Of a stretch of DNA of 64,000 nt, positions 34,815 to 43,168 are shown one piece after another. The position numbers and the translations under genes were made by a program. The DNA lies in the NCBI RefSeq assembly GCF_964340395.1, contig NC_135568.1, forward strand, positions 16,043,776 to 16,107,775, given 5' to 3'. The stretch's first letter is position 1. Each line of letters opens with the position of its first letter. Below the pieces are notes generated by a model, which did not search any database, was not told the DNA's origin, and saw only the letters and a program-made list of their open reading frames with translations. The stretch is from Glandiceps talaboti. Lineage: Eukaryota; Hemichordata; Enteropneusta; Spengelidae.

Positions 34815-35977
34815 GAAAGGTAGCATCTGTTGATCAATTAGCAATACTGTTTTCACACTGAAAAACGCTTTCAAAGTAGTCTATAATTCTCTGTGTGGTA
34901 ATTTGTCTTTCGGTTTACAAAAGTACATGATTTACATTGAATAAAAAAGTAACAACATTTGTCAATAATGATTCCTCTGGGGTCAGAGATAATCGTTTCT
35001 ACTTCTTTTGGGTGGTGTGTTTAAGGTTCAATTTTTTCCCCATTAAAAAAGTAAATAGAGACATTGTTTGTTACACGAGTAGACAATATCGTCAATTGAT
35101 GTTTGATGTTAGATTATAGAAATGGGTGCATATATTGGGTATACTAGCCCTGTAATAAAATTACAACAAAAAACTAAACAAGCTCAAAAGGTACACTGCA
35201 AGATCGTCGGAGTCATCAGAAAAGCAAACCTACTGTGAGTACAATGAAATCAACGTCCCTCAATCATCAACATGTCGGCAACAGTATTCTTTGTGTCCAT
35301 CTTTGTTAGCTGATAGCTCGCGTTCTGCTGTCGTAATTACAATGTCAAATGTACCAACACAAAAGAGCGAGTTCATCCAGTGTGGCACTCGTCATGCGTG
35401 CATACACACCTCAACAGTATGAACCACTCCTTTGACAATAAGGATGTGCTTATATTGGACAAAGAACAAAGGGGGTTCGAAAGAGAGGTGAAGGATGCCA
35501 TGTATGTCTAAAAGGAGAAGCCTTCTGTTACTAGGACAGTAGGCTATATCATAACTTGGCAGGCACGTACAACACTGTGTTTAGTAAAATTCCTCGACGG
35601 TTTGCATCATCACATGACAATTCTGCTCTGTCAGATGTTACCAACAACCTGTCATTAGATCTTCAGTCAGCCTGAAGAAGTGTCCAGGATAGGACGACGT
35701 GAAACTGTTGCCCTTCAAGACGAGAGAAGGTCCAGTAGGGTAGATTTTCATTACTTCGTTATGAACGTCAAAGTTTGCTTTCCTAATTTTTTATTGTTTT
35801 TTTCGTATAGTTACCTGTCCAGTCGGGACCTTTGGATCAGAAACATACTGTGAACCTTGTCCAGTGGGTACATATCAGGATGAGGACGGCCAAATAGAAT
35901 GTAAAGATTGTCCTGATGGGCAGACAACTTCTGGAAGACAAACATCAAGTTTGGGAGAATGCATAGCAGATAATTAG
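2993..35977 (+). CDS. Secreted SVEP1/polydom-like mosaic protein, 15 coding exons (whole gene)
   Basis: Proposed join: 2993-3450, 9419-9636, 10272-10412, 12834-12986, 13523-13702, 17952-18197, 23764-24009, 24727-24984, 26879-27159, 27873-28053, 28923-29084, 32016-32225, 32719-32999, 33827-34034, 35811-35977. Every junction is AG/GT, all phases chain (2, then mostly 1-1), and the total of 3,390 nt gives 1,129 residues plus TAG. Domain order: signal peptide 1-28, vWA about 45-222, EGF-like 226-272, Eph-like 273-323, sushi 324-383, HYR 384-547 (two), sushi 548-633, module A 634-787, Eph-like 788-841, sushi 842-911, module A 912-1074, Eph-like 1075-1129. There is no membrane segment, so it is probably an extracellular-matrix or cell-adhesion protein. 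The vWA-Eph-sushi-HYR-HYR-sushi order is that of the SVEP1 N-terminus, but the EGF array and pentraxin part are absent. The gene ends in TAG; candidate poly(A) signals AATAAA lie at 36365 and 36511. The exon model is inferred without transcripts. Confidence 0.85.
3741..6855. other. Intron 1, 5' part
   Basis: No gene recognised. It holds a G-run at 4867-4878, a (CTGT)n array at 5669-5698, and a somewhat GC-richer stretch at 5600-5980 with short open frames (5792-6045) that resemble nothing I know. Confidence 0.4.
6856..7924 (+). mobile_element. Element with short palindromic termini, copy A
   Basis: Begins with the palindrome ACCTTCCGTAAGGAAGGT at 6858, followed by a (GT)n array and a conserved block containing gattaggttttggtaata. 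It ends with TCCTTACGGAAGG at 7894 and attcagtttaaatctgg. The two ends are therefore inverted copies of CCTTCCGTAAGGA. Related copies lie at 25471-26821 (reverse), 29562-31934 and, more diverged, 19150-20034. No transposase is visible, so it is probably a non-autonomous element of unknown class. Confidence 0.7.
6905..6958. repeat. (GT)n microsatellite
   Basis: Near-pure GT dinucleotides inside element copy A, at the position where sister copies carry (CTGT)n or (CA)n. Confidence 0.95.
8521..8850 (+). mobile_element. tRNA-derived SINE with (ATT)n tail
   Basis: The head carries a Pol III box A TGGCCGAGTCG at 8568-8578 and box B GGTTCAAACCC at 8611-8621, with 32 bp between them as in tRNA-derived SINEs. 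The A box resembles Leu/Ser tRNAs. A roughly 180-bp tRNA-unrelated body follows and ends in an (ATT)n tail at 8823-8850, as for SINEs mobilised by CR1-like LINEs. It is preceded by a CTGT/CATC/CGTC microsatellite (8463-8528). Confidence 0.7.
8860..9250 (+). repeat. Diverged fragment related to the 19.4-20.0 kb repeat
   Basis: Shares motifs such as cataattaatgat and ttggtaattaggc with the internal repeats at 19380-19990. It is heavily degraded, and its boundaries are uncertain. Confidence 0.4.
9419..9636 (+). CDS. Exon 2: C-terminal half of vWA
   Basis: Acceptor tactgcag|G at 9418/9419 and donor GATG|GTAAGC at 9636/9637; enters in phase 2 and leaves in phase 1. It encodes the LIILLTNG strand, an alpha/beta stretch with [18 protein letters not shown], and the final helix [12 protein letters not shown], the standard end of a vWA domain. 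The third MIDAS position, normally Asp (TDG), is Asn here (TNG). A short TA run inside the exon encodes the Tyr-Ile-Tyr-Ile segment of the preceding beta strand. Confidence 0.85.
9656..9713. repeat. (TA)n microsatellite
   Basis: Long TA array immediately left of the duplicated SINE head. Confidence 0.95.
9714..9834 (+). mobile_element. Duplicate SINE head embedded between (TA)n arrays
   Basis: By eye this 121-bp segment is identical to 8521-8641, including box A (9761-9771) and box B (9804-9814). It is bordered on both sides by TA arrays and lacks the SINE body and the (ATT)n tail. Identity over the head together with part of the preceding CTGTCCGT microsatellite suggests a local copying event rather than independent retroposition. 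Confidence 0.75.
9883..9990 (+). mobile_element. Left arm fragment of hammerhead-bearing hairpin element
   Basis: Matches the left part of the element at 42820-43036 (shared ctgctaagacagtgctctatacc-like module, then gttttggtagttct). It ends in gtctgatgatg, the 5' core half of the hammerhead, cut off directly by the (TA)n array at 9991. Confidence 0.65.
9991..10079. repeat. (TA)n microsatellite
   Basis: About 90 bp of nearly pure TA between two pieces of the hammerhead hairpin element. Confidence 0.95.
10080..10245 (+). mobile_element. Hairpin element with type-I hammerhead-like ribozyme (family 2)
   Basis: The arms are complementary (about 10080-10126 with 10145-10192), running from ggtagttctggaact to agaactacc. 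On the + strand the core CTGATGA lies at 10133-10139 and GAAA at 10153-10156. Helix II is CGCA/TGCG with loop CGA. Helix III is ACT/AGT (10156-10158 with 10162-10164) with a 3-nt loop, and the cleavage triplet GTT ends at 10165. Helix I pairs TGT (10130-10132) with ACA (10166-10168). A module with gctctgccac follows to about 10245. The 10.1/11.1 position is U-U instead of G-C, so activity is unproven. Confidence 0.65.
10133..10168 (+). ncRNA. Putative hammerhead ribozyme core (family 2)
   Basis: All three conserved segments are present in order: CUGAUGA, GAAA and a NUH cleavage site (GUU), with helix II of 4 bp and a short 3-bp helix III. Short helix III is typical of hammerheads of Penelope-like elements and retrozymes, which often work as dimers. 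Confidence 0.6.
10272..10412 (+). CDS. Exon 3: EGF-like module
   Basis: Acceptor ccaatag|AT and donor CGAAG|GTAAG, phase 1-1, 47 codons. Six cysteines fall in an EGF-like order ([25 protein letters not shown]). The usual spacing between the first two is compressed, so it is an atypical, SVEP1-type small EGF module rather than a calcium-binding one; no calcium-binding consensus is seen. Confidence 0.75.
10522..10564. repeat. (TG)n microsatellite
   Basis: Pure TG dinucleotide array in intron 3. Confidence 0.95.
10565..12833. other. Intron 3, no gene recognised
   Basis: Read on both strands; only short unsupported ORFs. No clear repeat family was recognised in this stretch. Confidence 0.4.
12834..12986 (+). 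CDS. Exon 4: ephrin-receptor-like (GCC2/GCC3) Cys-rich module
   Basis: Acceptor caaacag|CA and donor GCCG|GTAAG, phase 1-1, 51 codons. The pattern [29 protein letters not shown] is the Tyr/Cys pattern of ephrin-receptor-like modules, which typically stand next to sushi domains in SVEP1-type proteins. Confidence 0.8.
13060..13200 (+). repeat. Decayed copy of the intron end that precedes the HYR exons
   Basis: Contains ggatactacaataattgaaa, a T-rich tract and cttgtctttac, matching the sequence just upstream of 17952 and 23764. The exon itself is not recognisable here, which suggests a lost third copy. Confidence 0.45.
13523..13702 (+). CDS. Exon 5: sushi (CCP) domain 1
   Basis: Acceptor aattacag|CT and donor TATTG|GTAAGT, phase 1-1, 60 codons. 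It has the four sushi cysteines in order ([33 protein letters not shown]) and the conserved Trp two residues after the last Gly. Two additional cysteines lie within the first loop. Confidence 0.85.
13930..15801 (+). mobile_element. 5'-truncated, decayed CR1/jockey-type LINE
   Basis: Fragments of the reverse transcriptase can be read in several frames: [14 protein letters not shown] (about 14180), [10 protein letters not shown] (about 14700), [16 protein letters not shown] and [16 protein letters not shown] (14780-14940), then [10 protein letters not shown] to [14 protein letters not shown] (15200-15600). The catalytic A motif region carries substitutions, and many stops and frameshifts are present, so it is dead. 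The 3' end is an (ATT)n tail at 15780-15801. The endonuclease half is missing. Confidence 0.8.
15177..15770 (+). pseudogene. LINE reverse transcriptase C-terminal fragment
   Basis: The longest intact piece of the 13.9-15.8 kb LINE. It reads [39 protein letters not shown] and [20 protein letters not shown], the thumb/C-terminal region typical of jockey-superfamily LINE ORF2. Confidence 0.8.
15850..17951 (+). repeat. HYR-exon duplication unit, upstream copy (intronic part)
   Basis: Blocks at 15870-16180, 16205-16390, 17060-17300 and 17850-17951 match, in the same order, 18740-18980, 20045-20260, 22570-22700 and 23640-23763. The HYR exon was therefore duplicated together with about 2 kb of intron. 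Confidence 0.75.
17952..18197 (+). CDS. Exon 6: HYR domain 1
   Basis: Acceptor ctttacag|AA and donor AGTTG|GTAGGT, phase 1-1, 82 codons. It is a complete hyalin repeat: [12 protein letters not shown] start, [32 protein letters not shown] and [10 protein letters not shown] end. Only six bases and four residues differ from exon 7. Confidence 0.9.
18283..18420. repeat. (TA)n / (TATG)n microsatellite
   Basis: TA array with an interrupting atgtatacatatac stretch, just downstream of HYR exon 1. Absent downstream of HYR exon 2. Confidence 0.95.
19150..20034 (+). mobile_element. Element with palindromic termini, copy D (diverged) with internal tandem repeats
   Basis: Starts with ACCTCCCGTAAGGGTACGGGAGGT, then (CTGT)n at 19195-19270 and the family block cggctggctcaattgtaatg. 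It ends ttcccttatgggaggcatgc then agtttaaatctgg. Between about 19400 and 19990 a roughly 130-bp unit containing taattaatgat and taattaggctatatctta is repeated about five times. Confidence 0.65.
20466..20939 (-). pseudogene. LINE2-like C-terminal fragment, separate frame
   Basis: Contains [18 protein letters not shown] and [16 protein letters not shown], the standard C-terminal region of L2 ORF2. It is out of frame with the RT core, with the shift between 20939 and 20988. Confidence 0.8.
20988..22496 (-). pseudogene. LINE2-like reverse transcriptase ORF, frameshifted at both ends
   Basis: A 502-codon open stretch holds the RT motifs [44 protein letters not shown] and [10 protein letters not shown] (catalytic FADD), then [14 protein letters not shown]. 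The upstream linker continues in another frame at 22435-22578. The C-terminal part continues in another frame at 20466-20939 ([24 protein letters not shown]). The first residues of the long ORF before about residue 20 are frameshift product, not true N-terminus. Confidence 0.85.
22580..23640. other. Intron 6, 3' part
   Basis: Continuation of the duplicated intron (matches around 17060-17300) and then unique sequence. A G-run is at 23400-23410. No gene seen. Confidence 0.4.
23764..24009 (+). CDS. Exon 7: HYR domain 2
   Basis: Acceptor ctttgcag|AA and donor AGTTG|GTAGGT, phase 1-1, 82 codons. Nearly identical to exon 6; residue changes F/Y, A/T, A/T and S/P. SVEP1 proteins also have two HYR domains, but such high identity inside one gene implies recent duplication or gene conversion. 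Confidence 0.9.
24098..24480 (+). repeat. Dispersed repeat ending in (CAGA)n
   Basis: AT-rich block with aatatcttggcaatcggtcc and ccagtggttttgag before a GACAGACAGA run at 24402-24424. The layout resembles a short interspersed repeat; its class is unknown and there is no second full copy in the window. Confidence 0.35.
24727..24984 (+). CDS. Exon 8: sushi-like domain 2
   Basis: Acceptor tattaaag|AT and donor TTGTG|GTAAGC, phase 1-1, 86 codons. [43 protein letters not shown] and PNC follow a sushi layout with an enlarged first loop and extra cysteines. It starts the first of two sushi-module A-Eph blocks. Confidence 0.75.
25471..26821 (-). mobile_element. Element with palindromic termini, copy B (reverse)
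   Basis: The mirror of copy A: left end agatttaaactgaatgcctt with CCTTCCGTAAGGA, right end ACCTTCCTTACGGAAGGT at 26799, with a (CA)n array (26744-26779) beside the latter. The inner sequence, including the gggatcatgaaagccgagtg region on the minus strand, matches copy C. Confidence 0.7.
26879..27159 (+). CDS. Exon 9: module A, first half (copy 1)
   Basis: Acceptor acaatcag|AG and donor GTGTG|GTATGT; enters in phase 1 and leaves in phase 0; 281 nt. It encodes a stretch with C-x29-C-x5-C-x8-C ([21 protein letters not shown]) followed by a beta-like [15 protein letters not shown] do not recognise a named domain. The same length, phases and C-x5-C-x8-C pattern recur in exon 13. Confidence 0.75.
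27873..28053 (+). CDS. Exon 10: module A, second half (copy 1)
   Basis: Acceptor tttgcatag|GTT and donor TGCT|GTAAGT; phase 0 to 1. It encodes [19 protein letters not shown] and ends with a C-x10-C pair (VDCRRR, NDKC), matching the C-x10-C end of exon 14. Helical and acidic in the middle. Confidence 0.75.
28459..28530. repeat. (CAA)n microsatellite
   Basis: Trinucleotide array with CAG interruptions in intron 10. A (GTGTT)n array lies nearby at 28740-28770. Confidence 0.95.
28923..29084 (+). CDS. Exon 11: ephrin-receptor-like module 2
   Basis: Acceptor tttttgcag|TG and donor GCAAAG|GTAAC, phase 1-1, 54 codons. [41 protein letters not shown] and SHCK give the classical Eph-like Cys and Tyr/Phe pattern. 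Confidence 0.85.
30597..31568 (+). mobile_element. LINE 3' fragment nested in copy C
   Basis: Reads [37 protein letters not shown], then in a shifted frame NLRSVDQHL and [15 protein letters not shown], the C-terminal region of a non-LTR ORF2. The 3' end is (TAA)n near 31555. Upstream RT motifs are missing, so it is strongly 5'-truncated; the clade is not assigned. Confidence 0.7.
30599..30946 (+). pseudogene. LINE ORF2 C-terminal fragment
   Basis: 115 codons ending at a frameshift near 30943. The frame continues elsewhere up to about 31318 with [18 protein letters not shown]-like sequence. Confidence 0.7.
32016..32225 (+). CDS. Exon 12: sushi-like domain 3
   Basis: Acceptor ccatcag|CT and donor GGCG|GTAGGT, phase 1-1, 70 codons. 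[44 protein letters not shown] and PNCG match sushi with extra cysteines, as in exon 8. It starts the second sushi-module A-Eph block. Confidence 0.8.
32345..32640. repeat. Minisatellite, about four copies of a 65-80-bp unit
   Basis: Unit contains ttcatcttcattattaaca and ttatatcattttt, repeated in tandem in intron 12. Confidence 0.85.
32719..32999 (+). CDS. Exon 13: module A, first half (copy 2)
   Basis: Acceptor ttgagcag|AA and donor TCGAAT|GTAAGT; phase 1 to 0; 281 nt, identical in length to exon 9. C-x24-C-x5-C-x8-C ([21 protein letters not shown]) then a beta-like [11 protein letters not shown]. Sequence identity to exon 9 is low but the cysteine pattern and phases are the same. Confidence 0.75.
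33000..33826. other. Intron 13, no gene recognised
   Basis: AT-rich sequence without long ORFs or recognised repeats. Confidence 0.4.
33827..34034 (+). CDS. Exon 14: module A, second half (copy 2)
   Basis: Acceptor tatcttag|GAC and donor AATGTG|GTAAGT; phase 0 to 1. Helical [18 protein letters not shown], then [15 protein letters not shown], a C-x10-C pair as at the end of exon 10. Confidence 0.75.
34200..34335 (-). mobile_element. Penelope-like/hammerhead-like terminal remnant
   Basis: On the minus strand CTGATGA (34298-34304) and GAAAC (34274-34278) flank a helix II of AACCTC/GAGGTT, followed by GTTGGTA. The core order fits a hammerhead, but I cannot pair helix I and one extra A follows CTGATGA, so I treat it as a decayed element end. 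Confidence 0.45.
34727..34811. repeat. (TA)n microsatellite
   Basis: About 85 bp of pure TA in intron 14. Confidence 0.95.
35150..35760 (+). pseudogene. Penelope-like element C-terminal (GIY-YIG end) fragment
   Basis: From 35419 the frame reads [20 protein letters not shown] and REVKDAMYV, then a stop and [10 protein letters not shown]. This resembles the end of the GIY-YIG part of Penelope-like proteins (a FERGVKEAI-like motif followed by PSLNR). Downstream, CTGAAGA at 35672 and GAAAC at 35701 bracket a stem, the usual Penelope-end hammerhead-like motif. Stops and frameshifts show it is dead. It sits in intron 14, just before the last exon. Confidence 0.6.
35811..35977 (+). CDS. Exon 15 (last): ephrin-receptor-like module 3 and stop
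   Basis: Acceptor ttcgtatag|TT, phase 1; TAG at 35975-35977. [40 protein letters not shown] and GECIADN are a typical Eph-like module at the very C-terminus. AATAAA at 36365 and 36511 are possible poly(A) signals. Confidence 0.85.
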
Positions 35978-36510
35978 GTGAATATTTTATTATATAATGC
36001 TTTGTTAGCAAGCACTATATATTGTGCACTGTATCTCCTCTTAATACGCCCTGTCATGTAGGTCAAAGTGCCAAACTCTACAAGATCGTGTCATAATTTA
36101 CCCTGTTAAAGAGAACTGTCTTAAACGTTTTCATACAATGTTCAGTTAAACGATGGCTGTATATTCCCTCGAAGATTTTAGCCTCAGTACTTCAAATTTA
36201 CAGGGACCACATGAAAAACCCATGCTTACAAATCATCGCGCATTGTCTTCCATACGGTAAAGGGATATTCGATGGCCGTAAACAGGTAATCTTGTCTGCC
36301 GGATAGCAGGGATATAGAAAGAGCAAATTACATTTTTTTGTGTCAGAATCACATATTTGCAAAGAATAAAAAAGACAAATGATACGACCGGTACATACGT
36401 GTTTTGTTCGAATTTTTGTCTTATGAATGTGTTGACATTCGAAACAATTTAAAAAATCGACAACTAAAATGATGTGACCCTACAATGTAATGGAGTCATC
36501 AAAACGATGC

Positions 36511-36516
36511 AATAAA
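36511..36516 (+). terminator. Candidate poly(A) signal AATAAA for the SVEP1-like gene
   Basis: AATAAA about 530 bp after the stop; another at 36365-36370. Choice between them is not possible from sequence alone. Confidence 0.35.
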
Positions 36517-36682
36517 ATATGTTATTGACATTAAATTTTCTGTCCCGTTTTCCTTAAAGCATAGCGTAATGGCGATCTTTGTGTTGTGTGTTGTTTGTGT
36601 ATTTCTTTTGTATTCATTTTGTATATTTGTATCATGTTTCTTTGAAAGTTTAACTTATTTTTGTTATGTGGTGAAGGAAATT

Positions 36683-36811
36683 TCATTCTTTCATTCATTC
36701 ATTCAATCAATCAATCAATCATTCATTCATTCATTTATTTTTTCATTCATTTATTCATTTATTCATTCATCCATCCATCCATCCATTCATTCATTCATTC
36801 ATTCATTCAAA
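36683..36811. repeat. (ATTC)n/(ATCA)n/(ATCC)n compound microsatellite
   Basis: Four-base arrays; the ORFs across it (Ser-Phe-Ile-His repeats) are repeat translations. Confidence 0.9.
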
Positions 36812-36819
36812 ACAGATGG

Positions 36820-38110
<1,291 letters not shown>

Positions 38111-39884
38111 GAAAATGAAATATTCATTGAATGCAAAGTGACTGCTAAAGAAGAAATCTTCCACTATAAAGATATCGTACTATTTCCCCGACAACTTATA
38201 CACCAATTCAAATATTATCTAGCAGAAACCACTGTCGCATTTGCCAGCAGATATCTCAAATGGAGAAAATTTCAAAACTAAAACATGTACTATTATGTAC
38301 AGCCCATTACTGACACCTGCTTTAATGATCAAATGAAAATTCACCTGTGTTGGTAACCCATAGTTATTGAATTGAACTTCTGTTCAAAACACAAACTAGA
38401 ATATTGTACCTGAAATATTTGACTGCGCACTTCAAACTTTGTCAACAGATTGACCCATTATTCAGAGTACGTGAGTTTATGAACATGTGATGCCTTGGTT
38501 CATAGGTGCCTGGAACAGGTACATTATTTTTCAAGTTTCAGTTCGATTATATACTGTCCCTGTAATGTATACAGCTTGAAATACAGTAGATGTAGTAAAG
38601 TATGCATTACGCTACAAGTAATTCGGGTACGTTTTTATTCTAGGTATGTAATTTATGATTGGTAACCAACTATTAATTAAATAAGTGGTATATGGGTATT
38701 ATTGATTATTAATGATTATATCTTTATCATGTATCTTTATTATGGTAATAAAATCAACAGCAATGGTTAAAACGCACATTCACCATGTCCTGTGTTATTT
38801 TTTCTAACTCTTCCAATTTTCTAGTATGAGTGAATATTACGAAATCAATACGAAAGTGTCTATTATATTTTGAAAACCATCCCTTTAGCATATAATTGGA
38901 ATGTCAAAGGATGGAAGGCACAGTTAGGAATGGGTACAATTTGACTAATCCTGATTTTTAGTTCTCGCTAACTTTTACTTTACCATCTATTTCTCCCTTC
39001 CATTGAGCTGTATGAATATCTTTCATCCACTCGATGGAGATATTGATGTTATTTCCTCATCATAAAAAATGCCCTCTGCCAAGTGTGTTCCTCTTCCCTC
39101 TTCTACTAGAGACAGAACCATTTGGTACACAGACAAATTTAAATTGGGCACAAACAGCTTCGTTAGTTGCACCTACGATACACAATATGTTTGCTGTGAA
39201 GGCTTCTCTTTCTGTATGTCTATCAGTCAGTTTGTCTCTCTGTCTAGTTTAGCCTATATAGGATTCAGTAAGAGAAGGAAGACATTTGCAGTAGTTGCGT
39301 TGTATCCGTCGTGACATACTGTTACCCACACTCCATGTAAGTTGAGGAGAATCCACCTTGATGGCCTATACTTGGGATATCATATTTCCAAGTTGCGTGT
39401 TTGAACTCAACTACCTTGTCAATTATGGCTGAAGGTCAGACATTCTTGTACACTGAAGCCTGCCCCCAAAGGCTACCGATTACACAAACTGGACAAAGAT
39501 AACATGATTATTTCAAATTCTGCTTACGATTTGTCAACACTTTTGTATAGGCAATGATACAATCGTATTGGAATGTGATGACATCATTATCTACTGCTCT
39601 CTACAGCATCAGTCAGGTGAATCAGGAAGAGTGGTGTTTCAGTCAGCACTGATAATCATACCCAGTCGGTTTCATCAAATGATTAGTTACATTCTGATGT
39701 ATCAGCTGATCAGATTCACGGTTACAAAATACACATTTAGTTACATTGATTATATTTTTGTCAAACGGTGTTCTACCAAATAATGAGAAATTGGCTAAAC
39801 ATATTGCAAATACACAGGTAAATTACTTGTTGAGCAATTGAATTTTGTTTTTTATGGTCACCATCTTAAAAGTCTGATGTAGGC

Positions 39885-40313
39885 AACGGTTCTATTTAAC
39901 AATTAGATATTCCATGGTCTCTCCAATAACATGTTATTAAGAGGATTCACACTGATACTGAACTTGATGTCACCTGATCCCATCACGTTGCCTATATACA
40001 ATAGATCTCGTTATATTTGGCATGAAATGAATAAGGATATTACAGGTTACACAGCTTAATGTGCAGGCTGTCACACAAGAAAGAAAGGCCGTTTCGGGAC
40101 TTATGTATAGAATTGGTATTTAACAGGACGACGGTTCTATCAAACAATTAGATGTTCCATGGTCTTTCCAATTGTATATGTTATTAAGAGGATGAACAAT
40201 GATGCTGCACTTGACGTCACCTGGGCCACAGCTCAATGTGCAGACTGTCACACTAGAAAGAAAGGCCGTCACGGGAGTTATGTATAGAATTGGCATTGAT
40301 TTCACAGGACGAC
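39885..40313 (+). repeat. Internal tandem repeat (about 246-bp unit, about 1.75 copies)
   Basis: acggttctat..aacaattagatRttccatggtct and later gaaagaaaggccgt recur at about 39886 and 40131. Also present in the downstream duplicate (45868-46296). Confidence 0.8.
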
Positions 40314-41289
40314 TGACGTGTCTGTTGACATCTATTCATTGATTAACCTGGAAAAAAGTGAACAGTAACGCCAAATCGGTGCTGGAGACTATATTTCCTG
40401 GGATTGAAAGTAAGGTCACCTTGGCATATTTCCTATTTACATTTCATTTTCGTATATGCGACAGTGATGTTAATTTGCGTTCTCAGTGAGATGTTATGTC
40501 ATGTTATGCTTGCGCAGTATCAGTATGTATATTATTGTTTGTGTACTTAATTTAACTTAATGAAAAATGTCTTGCCGCTTGAAACTTAACTCTATACTCT
40601 GTGTACCAATTTTTATATTTATAATACTGTTACGGACACTGTGTATTATTTAAATACGACATTTTAAACATTTCTGATGAAAAATTAAAAAAAATCCTAT
40701 TGATTTGACGGAATTAACGTTTAAATCAAAAAATGATGGCATGCTTGTCATTTTAAACATTTCTATGAAATTTACTAGGTGTCAAAGAAAGTTTCTACTT
40801 CAGATGTTACTAAAATTCAACAATAAAGGACATATCGTGCATATTTTCTGAAATTATTTCTCAGATTGAATCACAATTTCTTTGTCAAATGCATATCGAA
40901 AGGTTTGTGTATTTCTAAAAATGTGTGTTACTGTCACTACAAACAGAGAATGTCCGACTTCAGGATATATGCAAACAGGTTTATAGAAGTTTTGAGTATA
41001 TTTCAACAGCGACATTTGCCTTATCATAGCCAGCTCGCGTACGTGTGATTAAAAGTGTTAAATGCGGCGAACGCACCATTGCACACAAAAGTAATACATA
41101 TTTAAAATTTCATGACAAAGTATACACGTATTCCACTCATTTTGATTTAGTACCACAGATAATGCACAATTTAAAGAGGAAATACTAATAAGTGTTTTTA
41201 CTTAATGTTAAACTCTGCTTGTTTTTGAAACGGATATGGGGCTAGAAACATTAGGCGTACTTTATATCTTGGAGGACTGTTTTGGTGGT

Positions 41290-41338
41290 CGTTTTTACCT
41301 TTCGAAAGGGAAGGTTACATTTTAGGGATGGATATCAG

Positions 41339-41396
<58 letters not shown>

Positions 41397-41450
41397 GTAT
41401 ACACAAAAAGGGGGAGGTAAATGTACTAGAGGAAGCGAGGATATAACAAC
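41290..41450 (+). repeat. Fragment with palindromic start ACCTTTCGAAAGGGAAGGT and (TG)n
   Basis: Resembles the left end of the palindromic-terminus element family followed by its microsatellite (41345-41391). The counterpart at 47280 belongs to the segmental duplicate. Confidence 0.5.
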
Positions 41451-41515
41451 TTATGTATATGACATACGCATTCTTATCTAGATATTTATTTTACAGTTTC
41501 AGATTAATCATCACT

Positions 41516-42749
41516 ATGGCATCAACATTAAAACAATGTCTGGTACTTTGTCCAAGTAAAGCCGACGAAATTGTCTTCTCGAATTTAGTTAAGTTACCAA
41601 CTTGGGTACTAAATAAATATAGCTTTATATATGCAAGATGGAAACCGTCGTTTGAGGTGCCAGTCTTCGATATTTCCCAGTATACAGAAAGGTGTATTGA
41701 ACAAGCGCTGCAAAATAGGGTCGATTTAGTGCTTAGTGGAAGTGACGAAGCATCATTTATCCATGCTATCATAGCATCCATTTTGCCTAACATCAGAGGG
41801 CCTTCTGTGGAGTCGGCATTTCTAGCAAATCACAAATTTTACACCAGGGAATTCCTTGATTCAGATCCTTCCCATATACACTACACATTTTTGAATCTGG
41901 ATGACAGACAGGAAGCTGTTATCGACAAGGCAACTGATTTTATCAGCATGGTAGGTGGTTCTTGTTGTCTAAAACCAGCCATGGGAAGTGATTCGATTGG
42001 TGTATGTAAGATCAAAAGCAAAGCAGATATCATTGCCGCGCATTTGAAAAGTCATTTGCAAAACAAGTCACTGGAAACTTTTCTAAGAAAGTGGATAAGT
42101 GTTGAATTCTACCCACACTGTCTTTCCCGTTGTGCCATCATGGAAGAATTTATAGCAGTCCCTAAAATAATACAAACGAATTCCTGCGTCCAGAATGGTA
42201 AAGTAATACACCTTAATACTTTGGAGTGGTTGTTTTATGAAAATCAACCAACAGAGGAGTCCCTGTTTTTTGTTGGAGGGGTAACCCCTGCAACTTTGAC
42301 AAAAGTTGAAGAAAGAAAGCTCTGGCAACATAATGATTGCATAGTATCTAACATGATAGATAAAGGTTTTGATAACCAACATGTAATCATTGAGTTCTTT
42401 CCAATGTCTAATGGAGATTTCAAATTAGTAGAAGTAAATGGAAGGATGGACACGGCTATGGGTCGTGTCTGTAAAGACGTATATGATGGTAATGATTTCA
42501 TAGAGATCCTGATTAAGCTTGGTACAGGACAAGAGGTCACTTGCCCAAGATATAAGGGTAAAAGAGGATTATGTGGTTATGTGTCTACCTTCACGTCTGG
42601 GAAGGCAAGTGAGCTGATAGATTTCAACAAGGTTGATAACATTCCACAGTTTATGTCTTTATACGCTCCGGATGATGATGTCATACCGATATCACCTATA
42701 ATGGGAGTGACATTGGGTTATACTTGTGTGACTGGAACTGATGTTGAAG
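41516..42749 (+). CDS. ATP-grasp domain ligase, exon 1
   Basis: Start ATG 41516 lies just after a splice-acceptor-like tract (ttattttacag), so an upstream non-coding exon is likely. The exon encodes residues 1-411. Signatures: LVLCPSKADE Rossmann-like start; the nucleotide loop LKPAMGSDSIGV at 152-163 (ATP-grasp K-P-x-x-G-S-x-S-x-G-V); IIEFFP at 291-296; and LVEVNGRMD at 304-312 with the metal-binding E and N. This fits the carboxylate-amine ligase group (D-Ala-D-Ala ligase, biotin carboxylase and carnosine-synthase-like proteins). The substrate cannot be told. The donor is GAAG|GTAAAT at 42749/42750, phase 1; without splicing the frame runs on to 42856. Confidence 0.85.
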
Positions 42750-42819
42750 GTAAATACAGACATATACTATGTGTTATTATAGCATCAAAAGTGATCAAAC
42801 AATACATATATATAACTCG

Positions 42820-43168
<349 letters not shown>

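Larger units (their letters stand above)
38115..41502 (+). repeat. Segmental duplication, copy 1 (upstream of ATP-grasp gene)
   Basis: Matches 44523-47459 in direct orientation at very high identity; several ORFs (39034-39252, 39568-39783) recur unchanged 5,983 bp downstream. Copy 1 has about 430 bp extra near 38200-38640. It ends at the splice-acceptor-like ttattttacagtttcag just before the ATP-grasp start codon. No coding function is recognised for the conserved ORFs. Confidence 0.9.

Noticed and set aside
39034-39314. Conserved ORFs duplicated at 45017-45297
   Set aside because: Their conservation is explained by the recent segmental duplication; no domain, splice signals or start context supports a gene.
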